This document shows positions 11,101 to 17,362 of a stretch of DNA of 64,000 nucleotides, piece after piece. The stretch spans positions 2,418,001 to 2,482,000 of the forward strand of contig CP121337.1 of assembly GCA_043554545.1 (NCBI GenBank), given 5' to 3'. The notes beneath the pieces were generated by a model. The model had not been told where the DNA came from. It searched no databases and saw nothing but the letters and a program-made list of their open reading frames with translations. This stretch comes from UBA7330 sp043554545. Lineage in GTDB: Bacteria > Bacteroidota > Bacteroidia > Cytophagales > Cyclobacteriaceae. The translations under genes and the position numbers were made by a program. The stretch's first letter is position 1. Each line of letters begins with the position of its first letter.

Positions 11101-13948
11101 CTGTGATGTCCACTGTTACCGAACTGGCAAACTGTTTGGTCGTAGTGATCGTCAATAGTCCATCAGTAGCATCTTCTGTTGCCTGGGTCGTCGTTGCTAT
11201 CGATAAGGTCGCTAAATCATCATCGGTGATCGTGACTGTAGCTTCTTCAGTAGCACTTATTGTTACTGCTGCATTATCGGTGCCTGTCATCGTAACAACC
11301 ACTGTCTCATCTCCCTCTACCAGGTCATCAGCCGTCACATCAATGGGAATAGTTACCGTATTTTGATTCGCTGGAAATAACACTGATGTTCCTATCGTTG
11401 CATAATCAGTGCCCGCTGTAGCCGTACCACTGACTGTGATGTCCACTGTTACCGAACTGGCAAACTGTTTGGTCGTAGTGATCGTCAACAGTCCATCAGT
11501 AGCATCTTCTGCTGCCTGGGTCGTCGCTACTATTGATAAGGTCGCTAAATCATCATCGGTGATCGTGACTGTAGCTTCTTCAGTAGCACTTATTGTTACT
11601 GCTGCATTATCGGTGCCTGTCATCGTAACAACCACTGTCTCATCTCCCTCTACCAGGTCATCAGCCGTCACATCAATGGGAATAGTTACCGTATTTTGAT
11701 TCGCAGGAAATACCACTGATGTTCCTATCGTTGCATAATCAGTGCCCGCTGTAGCCGTACCACTGACTGTGATGTCCACTGTTACCGAACTGGCAAACTG
11801 TTTGGTCGTAGTGATCGTCAATAGTCCATCAGTAGCATCTTCTGTTGCCTGGGTCGTCGTTGCTATCGATAAGGTCGCTACATCATCATCGGCGATCGTG
11901 ACAGTCGCTTCATCAGTAGCACTTATTGTTACTGCTGCATTGTCGGTGCCTGTCATCGTAACAACCACTGTCTCATCTCCTTCTACCAGGTCATCAGCCG
12001 TCACATCAATGGGAATAGTTACCGTATTTTGATTCGCAGGAAATACCACTGATGTTCCTATCGTTGCATAATCAGTGCCCGCTGTAGCCGTACCACTGAC
12101 TGTGATGTCCACTGTTACCGAACTGGCAAACTGTTTGGTCGTAGTGATCGTCAATAGTCCATCAGTAGCATCTTCTGTTGCCTGGGTCGTCGTTGCTATC
12201 GATAAGGTCGCTAAATCATCATCGGTGATCGTGACTGTAGCTTCTTCAGTAGCACTTATTGTTACTGCTGCATTATCGGTGCCTGTCATCGTAACAACCA
12301 CTGTCTCATCTCCCTCTACCAGGTCATCAGCCGTCACATCAATGGGAATAGTTACCGTATTTTGATTCGCTGGAAATAACACTGATGTTCCTATCGTTGC
12401 ATAATCAGTGCCCGCTGTAGCCGTACCACTGACTGTGATGTCCACTGTTACCGAACTGGCAAACTGTTTGGTCGTAGTGATCGTCAATAGTCCATCAGTA
12501 GCATCTTCTGTTGCCTGGGTCGTCGTTGCTATCGATAAGGTCGCTAAATCATCATCGGCGATCGTGACAGTCGCTTCTTCAGTAGCACTTATTGTTACTG
12601 CTGCATTATCGGTGCCTGTCATCGTAACAACCACTGTCTCATCTCCCTCTACCAGGTCATCAGCCGTCACATCAATGGGAATAGTTACCGTATTTTGATT
12701 CGCAGGAAATACCACTGATGTTCCTATCGTTGCATAATCAGTGCCCGCTGTAGCCGTACCACTGACCGTGATGTCCACTGTTACCGAACTGGCAAACTGT
12801 TTGGTCGTAGTGATCGTCAACAATCCATCAGTAGCATCCTCTCCTGCCGGACTGATCGTCGCTGCTATTGATAAGGTCGCTAAATCATCATCGGTGATCG
12901 TGACAGTAGCTTCATCAGTAGCACTTATTGTTACTGCTGCATTGTCGGTGCCTGTCATCGTAACAACCACTGTCTCATCTCCCTCTACCAGGTCATCAGC
13001 CGTCACATCAATGGGAATAGTTACCGTATTTTGATTCGCAGGAAATACCACTGATGTTCCTATCGTTGCATAATCAGTGCCCGCTGTAGCCGTACCACTG
13101 ACCGTGATGTCCACTGTTACCGAACTGGCAAACTGTTTGGTCGTAGTGATCGTCAACAATCCATCAGTAGCATCCTCTCCTGCCGGACTGGTCGTCGCTG
13201 CTATTGATAAGGTCGCTAAATCATCATCGGTGATCGTGACAGTAGCTTCATCAGTAGCACTTATTGTTACTGCTGCATTGTCGGTGCCTGTCATCGTAAC
13301 AACCACTGTCTCATCTCCCTCTACCAGGTCATCAGCCGTCACATCAATGGGAATAGTTACCGTATTTTGATTCGCAGGAAATACCACTGATGTTCCTATC
13401 GTTGCATAATCAGTGCCCGCTGTAGCCGTACCACTGACTGTGATGTCCACTGTTACCGAACTGGCAAACTGTTTGGTCGTAGTGATCGTCAACAATCCAT
13501 CAGTAGCATCCTCTCCTGCCGGACTGGTCGTCGCTGCTATTGATAAGGTCGCTAAATCATCATCGGTGATCGTGACAGTCGCTGCTGGAGTCAATATCGT
13601 TACATCAACATTATTTGTTAAGGTCATTGTCACAGTGATAGTCTCATCACCTTCTACCAGATTATCTGTGAGTATTGTAACAGGTAACGTGTAAGTGCTT
13701 TGATTCGCAGGAAAGATAAACTGCGTTCCGATCGTTGTATAATCGGTGCCTTCTGTAGCCGTCCCACTTACTGTGATATCTACAAGGACCGGACTGGTGA
13801 ACTGATTGGTCGTCGTGATCGTAAACAATCCATCGGCTACGTCTTCCGTTGCATCAGTAGCCGCAATCGTCAAATCTGAAGGTAAGGCCTGTACTTCAAA
13901 CAAAACAATAAAAACAAATAGACCAATGATATAACGAATAATTCCCAT
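2135..13948 (-). CDS. giant Calx-beta/cadherin repeat T9SS-secreted protein
   Basis: 3,937 residues. A signal peptide (residues 1-22, ending near 'FEVQA') leads into 25 Calx-beta-type repeats of ~111 residues, each with 'DGLLTITTT', 'VDITVSGTAT', 'LVEGDETV' and a terminal 'ITDDD' calcium-binding-like turn. Repeats 2-18 are almost identical. Six cadherin-like repeats follow (residues ~2815-3430, with 'LDYE', 'VNDLNDE' and 'DANDN' linkers), then Ig-like and unique regions. The last ~85 residues form a type A T9SS sorting domain ('VYPNPATRDF', 'LFDMLGKE'). It is most likely a calcium-dependent surface adhesin. The gene sits in the same operon as a Wzy-like polymerase, upstream of the TolC-like and EEP genes. 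Start choice: the only ATG giving a signal peptide. Confidence 0.93.
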   Translation of the reverse strand: MGIIRYIIGLFVFIVLFEVQALPSDLTIAATDATEDVADGLFTITTTNQFTSPVLVDITVSGTATEGTDYTTIGTQFIFPANQSTYTLPVTILTDNLVEGDETITVTMTLTNNVDVTILTPAATVTITDDDLATLSIAATTSPAGEDATDGLLTITTTKQFASSVTVDITVSGTATAGTDYATIGTSVVFPANQNTVTIPIDVTADDLVEGDETVVVTMTGTDNAAVTISATDEATVTITDDDLATLSIAATTSPAGEDATDGLLTITTTKQFASSVTVDITVSGTATAGTDYATIGTSVVFPANQNTVTIPIDVTADDLVEGDETVVVTMTGTDNAAVTISATDEATVTITDDDLATLSIAATISPAGEDATDGLLTITTTKQFASSVTVDITVSGTATAGTDYATIGTSVVFPANQNTVTIPIDVTADDLVEGDETVVVTMTGTDNAAVTISATEEATVTIADDDLATLSIATTTQATEDATDGLLTITTTKQFASSVTVDITVSGTATAGTDYATIGTSVLFPANQNTVTIPIDVTADDLVEGDETVVVTMTGTDNAAVTISATEEATVTITDDDLATLSIATTTQATEDATDGLLTITTTKQFASSVTVDITVSGTATAGTDYATIGTSVVFPANQNTVTIPIDVTADDLVEGDETVVVTMTGTDNAAVTISATDEATVTIADDDVATLSIATTTQATEDATDGLLTITTTKQFASSVTVDITVSGTATAGTDYATIGTSVVFPANQNTVTIPIDVTADDLVEGDETVVVTMTGTDNAAVTISATEEATVTITDDDLATLSIVATTQAAEDATDGLLTITTTKQFASSVTVDITVSGTATAGTDYATIGTSVLFPANQNTVTIPIDVTADDLVEGDETVVVTMTGTDNAAVTISATEEATVTITDDDLATLSIATTTQATEDATDGLLTITTTKQFASSVTVDITVSGTATAGTDYATIGTSVLFPANQNTVTIPIDVTADDLVEGDETVVVTMTGTDNAAVTISATDEATVTIADDDVATLSIATTTQATEDATDGLLTITTTKQFASSVTVDITVSGTATAGTDYATIGTSVVFPANQNTVTIPIDVTADDLVEGDETVVVTMTGTDNAAVTISATEEATVTITDDDLATLSIVATTQAAEDATDGLLTITTTKQFASSVTVDITVSGTATAGTDYATIGTSVLFPANQNTVTIPIDVTADDLVEGDETVVVTMTGTDNAAVTISATEEATVTIADDDLATLSIATTTQATEDATDGLLTITTTKQFASSVTVDITVSGTATAGTDYATIGTSVLFPANQNTVTIPIDVTADDLVEGDETVVVTMTGTDNAAVTISATDEATVTIADDDLATLSIAATISPAGEDATDGLLTITTTKQFASSVTVDITVSGTATAGTDYATIGTSVVFPANQNTVTIPIDVTADDLVEGDETVVVTMTGTDNAAVTISATDEATVTITDDDLATLSIATTISPAGEDATDGLLTITTTKQFASSVTVDITVSGTATAGTDYATIGTSVLFPANQNTVTIPIDVTADDLVEGDETVVVTMTGTDNAAVTISATDEATVTIADDDVATLSIVVTTQATEDATDGLLTITTTKQFASSVTVDITVSGTATAGTDYATIGTSVLFPANQNTVTIPIDVTADDLVEGDETVVVTMTGTDNAAVTISATEEATVTITDDDLATLSIATTTQATEDATDGLLTITTTKQFASSVTVDITVSGTATAGTDYATIGTSVLFPANQNTVTIPIDVTADDLVEGDETVVVTMTGTDNAAVTISATEEATVTITDDDLATLSIATTTQATEDATDGLLTITTTKQFASSVTVDITVSGTATAGTDYATIGTSVLFPANQNTVTIPIDVTADDLVEGDETVVVTMTGTDNAAVTISATDEATVTIADDDVATLSIATTTQATEDATDGLLTITTTKQFASSVTVDITVSGTATAGTDYATIGTSVVFPANQNTVTIPIDVTADDLVEGDETVVVTMTGTDNAAVTISATEEATVTITDDDLATLSIVATTQAAEDATDGLFTITTSKQFDSSVIVDITIEGTATSGTDYTTIATQFTFPSNQSSFTIPVNVLTDAIIEGDETIIITITGTNNSDVSGGTSNAATITITDNDIATLSILATTQAQEDATDGLFTITTSKQFIEATNVAFTVSGTAGEGVDFLTLDRSIEFPAFTNSVSISLPVVSDNLVESDETVTITITSADNVDVIVGSTNSATITITDDDLATLSIVSTTQATEGVTDGLFTITTTKQFASPVLVDITVGGTATSGIDYSAISTQFTFPANQSDYTIPVSVMTDNLVEGDETVVVTMTGTNNGDVTISATDEATITITDDDVAELTILATTQATEDLTDGLFTITTTKAFSSAVTVNIGVTGTATSGADYISLGTSFDFPANSLTTTLPLTVASDDLVEADEAVIVTMTGTNNGAVTISATDEATITITDDDQATLSILATTQATEDVADGLFTITTTKAFSSAVMVNIGVTGIATSVTDYSSLGTSFDFPANSLTTTLPLTVASDDLVEADETVIVTMTGTNNGDVMISATNEATITITNDDIAALSIVATTQAGEDATDGLFTISSTNQFSSSVTVDITITGGATEGIDYTSIGTQFTFPSNQSTFILPVSVLTDELVEADETVVVTLVGTDNTDITIGTTDAATITITDNDVAELTIAATAQAAEDVTDGFFTITSSKQMATPQAIDFALSGTATSGDDFTDLGTSFVFPANQNTTTIPVEIVADDLNESDETVILTLTGTPGSNIIISSPDNAIITITDDDEDPVITPSQVFNVNEDDANTTTIGTVMATDGNPGTSFSNWMIASGNTSNIFTINASTGELSVSNNTSLDYETVKAYSLTVRVGDGTNLSAPEILTINVQDANDNSPEISSGQSFTLDETSLNSTVVGAVIATDFDTNTVFENWTIVSGNTDDIFGIDGSTGELIVIDNAKLDYESRTSYDLVLRVSDGINLSPINIVTVEINNIIDEIPIVNPGQAFSLNEDAVNGFLIGTLSASTSDIGSTLEDWIITGGDPNSVFSLNSLSGELTVLKSSLVDFELNEIIELSVTVSSGMNTSVPEIITININDVNDEIPIITGGQNFSINENAIANSVVGTINVSDGDANTIFSGWTITAGNIGNAFSIGSNSGQLLISGNINLDFETRSTYTLEVTVSDGVNVSSVQSVQIAVNDLNDEFPLIIPNQSFQLAESATLGSSIGDIIAQDADANTNFTGWLIKSGNEDNVFALNENTGELTVNDTILLNYEYKNVYTLGIGVADGVNVSPTVAVRINVLDINDPPKVIYLDDTTINAYDPVNTVIGMLSTLDEDNTQHTYSVIGNEAFTIDDNFLLNNLVFTNKNDSSIILTLRSEDAGGASLEKDFEILVYAPIDSEVPQISNVSQPGIYEKGSGPITIEATITDFALEEVLFYYRKLTDENYTSNLVTSTTDAYVFEIPEDSIGEVGLEYYFQAKDESGNQNSSEKFKISISFPNAGENVPELLLDPQRFGQDIRNYQVVSIPYVLDENDSRIDVIFDEYGGNPDNLNWRMLRFDNNTQKIEDINGSYQVKPGEGYFFIAKKQEEVKIENAATNIQDSITITLKKDWNLIGNPYNIDINWPSVLASNLGDGVGPIRVIDPADPAAWPEGTTLKAFEGAFVFALEDVELNLVYQNAENRIIDEYPVPDYTWYLPLTLNQATSKQKGGVGMHKDALPTFDRYDSPALPRWLEYLELNFAHPEHSYGKMSRDIVNDKPSHVWEFKVSSNLDGPAILNWPVFSEDIEQLVLIDLVNNQMIDMKEVNQYQFELIDHRSFKICYSKDPHELFLSDHILVKDVYPNPATRDFTIPMILPKAEHSYKVSVKLFDMLGKELQKEVHQLAPGNHELNISVKSHQRSSLMIYELEISNDSFLKRVQDKIIINYE
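7880..13555 (-). repeat. array of 17 near-identical Calx-beta-encoding tandem repeats
   Basis: Within the giant gene, 17 head-to-tail units occupy 5,676 bp: twelve of 333 bp and five of 336 bp (12x111 + 5x112 = 1,892 codons, exactly the span). The longer units encode 'SPAGED' instead of 'QATED' near their start. Units differ at only a few positions: that leader, Val/Leu before 'FPANQ', Asp/Glu in 'TDEAT/TEEAT', Thr/Ala before 'DDD', and a few silent sites. Such identity at silent sites points to recent duplication or gene conversion rather than selection on the protein alone. The repeats on either side (1 and 19-25) have diverged normally. Confidence 0.95.
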
Positions 13949-13952
13949 GTTT

Positions 13953-14087
13953 TTAAAGTCCCAACAAATATGAAAAGTGATTTACAAACAATAAATCCCA
14001 GAATGTTGTTCTGAAGGACAAGGAATTCTTACCTGGCGTATTATTTGATCGTTTATTAATTTTTTCAAGCATTATCATTCTCTCCAT
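13953..14087 (-). CDS. possible 44-residue small protein in the adhesin operon
   Basis: An ATG-to-TAA frame of 45 codons exactly fills the gap between two operon genes: its ATG lies 3 bp after the stop of the 260-aa gene and its TAA 4 bp before the ATG of the giant gene. The peptide starts 'MERMIMLEKINK' and ends in an aromatic, hydrophobic stretch ('FWDLLFVNHFSYLLGL'). There is no clear signal peptide and I recognise no family. The tight fit is the only argument for it. It could be chance, with the interval acting simply as a leader for the giant gene. Confidence 0.28.
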   Translation of the reverse strand: MERMIMLEKINKRSNNTPGKNSLSFRTTFWDLLFVNHFSYLLGL

Positions 14088-14090
14088 TAT

Positions 14091-14873
14091 TCAATTCGAC
14101 GGTATTACCGGATCTCCAAAGCCAGAAGGCGGTTCAACTGGATCTGCACCTGTATCTTTTAGTAAAAACTCGTAAGCAACAAACCCTAAGCCTAGACCAG
14201 CCCCGATAATCAAAAATTTGAACCCTGCCGGGTTTTTACGAATAATCTGAAAAGTGGGTGTTTTAACAAGGTTATCGTTATTATTTGGATCAGATACTAA
14301 CAAATAATAACCTTTTCCGGGTTTTATTTTTTTTGGTATTATCAATTCAAAGTCTCCAACATTTTCTATCCCACTAAATGAATGTACCACCTCCCTTTTT
14401 TCATTTAGAAGATTCCAGTTAAGTACATCTGATTCGTTGCTTGTAGTCCAAGTAATTCTATAGGGCCGCTTGCGCTTCAATTCTTCAAAATTCTCAAAAT
14501 TACTAAGTTTAATAAATGGAACATACAGATCTCCTTTAATCTCAAAAGCCACATCTCCCTTGAATTTTTCACCATACTCCTTACTTGCATGCCAGATCAA
14601 CTTTTTGTTATTTCCTACACTTAGGTTTAATCCAATTTCGCCTTCCACCTCTCGAAGTGGCTTTGCATAATCATCAATAGAGGAATATAGATTTAGCGTA
14701 TACTTGTTGTTAATATTGTTATCCATCAGACTATAAGAAATCTGCACATCTCCCCCCTTTATAACAATTGAGTGAATAATAACAGACTGCGCACTGGTTT
14801 CTGTCTGAAAGGCAATTATTAGAAGTAATGATATTACAATAAGTGATAATCTGGTCAATGAACCACTAAACAT
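14091..14873 (-). CDS. secreted, C-terminally membrane-anchored two-domain protein, function unknown
   Basis: 260 residues. A signal peptide (residues ~8-28, ending 'TETSAQ') is followed by a beta-rich domain with 'GGDVQISYSL' and 'KLIWHASKEYGE', similar in style to the N-domain seen before SUMF/PEGA domains in Bacteroidota. A second Ig-like domain ('PYRITWTTSNESDV', 'IPKKIKPGKGYYLLV') recalls Kre9/KNH-like domains. A single hydrophobic segment ('FLIIGAGLGLGFVAYEFLL') lies near the C-terminus, with a short Pro/Gly-rich tail. It starts 6 bp after the Wzy-like gene and precedes the giant adhesin, so it may help display or handle that protein. Domain assignments are weak and by eye. Confidence 0.7.
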   Translation of the reverse strand: MFSGSLTRLSLIVISLLLIIAFQTETSAQSVIIHSIVIKGGDVQISYSLMDNNINNKYTLNLYSSIDDYAKPLREVEGEIGLNLSVGNNKKLIWHASKEYGEKFKGDVAFEIKGDLYVPFIKLSNFENFEELKRKRPYRITWTTSNESDVLNWNLLNEKREVVHSFSGIENVGDFELIIPKKIKPGKGYYLLVSDPNNNDNLVKTPTFQIIRKNPAGFKFLIIGAGLGLGFVAYEFLLKDTGADPVEPPSGFGDPVIPSN

Positions 14874-14879
14874 ATATAC

Positions 14880-16388
14880 CTATTCATTTTTCTCGTCAAA
14901 ATCTTTTAATCTACTTAGTATCACATATGATGCCACAATTATATACCCGCTCGGAGTTTTTCCAATTGCCACCTGACTAAAATGAGCTACTGACAAAGCA
15001 AACAAACCAGAAGTATAGGCAGCATATAAAACTTTTACAATGTGTAATCTTGATTTATAAAAATAATATACCCCATAAGAGACAATCGAAAAATACACCA
15101 ATAATTGAATTATTAGACCAATCCAACCCTTCTCCAATACTGTGGCCATGTAGCCACTATCAGGAGGAAACCCTGCTAACGGATGAATACCTTCATAACG
15201 ACGGCCATATGCTCCTACAGTTCCTACCCCTCCACCTATTGGATGCGAGTAAATATAGGGCCGAATTCTTTCTCTGTTAATATCTCGTACCTGCATTGAA
15301 GGATCGTCAGAAGGATTAAAAGCAGTTCTAAAACGGCTAACTGTTGGATTATAAACAGGACCAAATAACACAAATAAAAACACCAAAATGGAAAACATAA
15401 TAAATATCAGGGTGACTTTATTATTCAAAGTCATCAGACCGTAAATGACAATACCAATAGGCAATGTTACAAAAGCAGTTCTGGTTCCTGAGTACATCAC
15501 TCCGAGGATAACCACAATTGCTGCTCCCCCAGCCAATATTCTATTTTGAAGAGAAAACTTACCCAATGACAGAATGACCAGAAAAATCCCGGTGTATGCC
15601 ATAAATAAACCAAATTCACTGACATCACTTAAAATACCCCATTTTCGATACCTACCTTGAATAAAATTTAACCCATGTAGCTCTTCAGAGCTATTTACCC
15701 ATGCCAAATCCCAGCTAGGTAGTCCGAAATATTCCTGATACAGTGCATACAAGGCCGCAATAATTGAAAGAAACAGCCAAAACTTTGTAAACCTCTTTAT
15801 ATTCTTAAGACTTGAGAAAACATAGTAACAAATAAATAACAAGCAGATTAAAGAAATCATTCCTCGTAAAGTGAGTTGTATCCAATCATTTACGCTCATG
15901 GAATTGGGATTGAATGCCATCAGTACATTGTATCCTAAATTTATAAATACAGCTAACATTACAGGACTTCTGAATCTAGTCCAATCAATATTATGGTACA
16001 CCAGATGCCTTAGGAAAACACCAAAAAAAGAAACATAAAAAAGCAGGTTTACTCCAACTCCTAATGGTAGATCATAGTTATACAACACCCTTTTAATAAA
16101 AAACAAAAAATAGGATAAGGTAATTGCTGTAAAGAACCCAATTTCGGGATTTGTCAATGATAATAAAACAACAGACAATCCAATAATACCAGCAAGCACA
16201 ATTGCTCCCATTTTAACTTCATTACCTGCAATAAAATAAGCCAATGCTGCTGCAAATAATAAAAGTATAATTGACACTACTATCTTTCCAAATATTGTAC
16301 TTAGATCTGTACAATAATTAATTAAGTTCAGGAATATATTAATTGGCTCATCCTTTATTTTTCTGAATAAGGTTTTTTCTTTTGCCAT
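14880..16388 (-). CDS. O-antigen ligase/Wzy-like polysaccharide polymerase
   Basis: 502 residues with about 11-12 membrane spans, arranged in pairs from residue ~35 to ~490. The large loop near residues 355-410 contains 'RDINRERIRPYIYSHPIGGGVG' elements and 'DSGYMATVLEKGWIGL', the signature region of the O-antigen ligase (PF04932-type) family. A 'GTRTAF' motif follows the central helices. Family members either join polysaccharide to lipid A core or polymerise repeat units; which applies is not visible. A small membrane peptide lies immediately upstream (2 bp gap) and a secreted protein 6 bp downstream, making this an early gene of the adhesin operon. Confidence 0.85.
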   Translation of the reverse strand: MAKEKTLFRKIKDEPINIFLNLINYCTDLSTIFGKIVVSIILLLFAAALAYFIAGNEVKMGAIVLAGIIGLSVVLLSLTNPEIGFFTAITLSYFLFFIKRVLYNYDLPLGVGVNLLFYVSFFGVFLRHLVYHNIDWTRFRSPVMLAVFINLGYNVLMAFNPNSMSVNDWIQLTLRGMISLICLLFICYYVFSSLKNIKRFTKFWLFLSIIAALYALYQEYFGLPSWDLAWVNSSEELHGLNFIQGRYRKWGILSDVSEFGLFMAYTGIFLVILSLGKFSLQNRILAGGAAIVVILGVMYSGTRTAFVTLPIGIVIYGLMTLNNKVTLIFIMFSILVFLFVLFGPVYNPTVSRFRTAFNPSDDPSMQVRDINRERIRPYIYSHPIGGGVGTVGAYGRRYEGIHPLAGFPPDSGYMATVLEKGWIGLIIQLLVYFSIVSYGVYYFYKSRLHIVKVLYAAYTSGLFALSVAHFSQVAIGKTPSGYIIVASYVILSRLKDFDEKNE

Positions 16389-16390
16389 TA

Positions 16391-16513
16391 CTATAAATAC
16401 ATGATTTTAAGAAAAATAGCCAGGTATATTAAGAAGATAAATGTGATCACAAGCTTATGGAGAATATCATCGTCACTGAATTTTTTTAAATCATTCTGTT
16501 CTTCATCTTTCAT
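16391..16513 (-). CDS. 40-residue single-span membrane peptide
   Basis: An ATG-TAG frame of 41 codons. The N-terminal half is charged ('MKDEEQNDLKKFSDDD'); the rest is one membrane span ('LVITFIFLIYLAIFLKIMYL') reaching the C-terminus. Its TAG is separated from the ATG of the Wzy-like polymerase by 2 bp, typical of an operon partner. The acidic head plus single helix looks like a real small membrane protein rather than noise. No family recognised; a regulatory or stabilising subunit for the polymerase is possible. Confidence 0.5.
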   Translation of the reverse strand: MKDEEQNDLKKFSDDDILHKLVITFIFLIYLAIFLKIMYL

Positions 16514-16597
16514 ATTAGAATTTAGTTGATTTTAGGCTTAATTTGCGTAGGCAATTAAGATCTCAAAATTATCAATTTAAAGATAAATAAAGATAGC

Positions 16598-17362
16598 ATG
16601 AAAACACCTGCCATTCAGTACAACAAGGAACTAGATTTGAAAAGGTTAAGGTTTATATATCAAAACCTTGAAGGGGTAGTCCCAAAAAATGGTAAGATTT
16701 TAGATGTAGGATGCGGTAATGGCATCATCAGTATGCACCTAGGAATGAAAGGGTATAGTGTTTTGGGAATAGATATTAGCGAAAAAGCTATACAAACTGC
16801 TAATTCACACAACCATGAGAAAAATGTTAAGTTCAAAGTAATAAGCGCAGAAAATCTTGTTGCTCAGGGTCATCAATATGATGCGGTGATTTGCAGTGAA
16901 GTTCTTGAACATCTTAACCAACCTTCCTCCTTGCTTAAGACCCTACATGCTTGTTTAAAAGACCAAGGTGTTATGATTGTTACTGTGCCGAATGGCTACG
17001 GACCTAGAGAAGTCTTTGTGACAAAGCCAATGCTCAAGTTAAGGAGGAAAAATGGTTTAGGATGGGAAATTGTTGGAAAAGTTAAATCTGTTTTCGGATA
17101 CAAAGGATCTACCATTCAGTCAGATGCAGACAATATGGATCATATACAATTTTTCGACATTAAATCACTAACTCATTTAGCTAAAGAAAATAACTTTCAA
17201 ATTTCGAAATTTGGAAAGACTAATTTCATTGATGATGTATTCCCTTTTTCATTTTTAGCCAACAGAATTAAGATACTGCAACGTTTCGACTGTTTTGTCG
17301 CTGATATCTTACCTTACCAGTTTTCTGGAGGATTTAACACTGTATGGAAAAAAAACAAATAG
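16598..17362 (+). CDS. class I SAM-dependent methyltransferase
   Basis: 254 residues. Motif I 'ILDVGCGNGIIS' (residues ~34-45) binds S-adenosylmethionine, 'VLGIDIS' follows with the acidic residue for the ribose, and 'YDAVICSEVLEHL' (~95-107) is motif II with the UbiG/Methyltransf_11 style 'EVLEHL'. 'GVMIVTVPNGYG' forms the next strand. The C-terminal ~90 residues are unlike UbiG and probably define a sugar or lipid substrate. The last 19 bp overlap the start of the following glycosyltransferase gene, so the product probably modifies the same glycan. It is divergent from the adhesin operon. Confidence 0.85.
   Translation: MKTPAIQYNKELDLKRLRFIYQNLEGVVPKNGKILDVGCGNGIISMHLGMKGYSVLGIDISEKAIQTANSHNHEKNVKFKVISAENLVAQGHQYDAVICSEVLEHLNQPSSLLKTLHACLKDQGVMIVTVPNGYGPREVFVTKPMLKLRRKNGLGWEIVGKVKSVFGYKGSTIQSDADNMDHIQFFDIKSLTHLAKENNFQISKFGKTNFIDDVFPFSFLANRIKILQRFDCFVADILPYQFSGGFNTVWKKNK

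Noticed and set aside
7880..13555. CRISPR-like regular repeats
   Set aside because: The period is 333 bp with no unique spacers, and the array is in frame in a coding gene.
8073..13694. Seventeen ~96-residue plus-strand open frames at 333/336-bp spacing
   Set aside because: They are antisense shadows of the Calx-beta repeats, arising because the repeat lacks stops in that frame. Low-complexity Val/Ser composition, no independent start signals.
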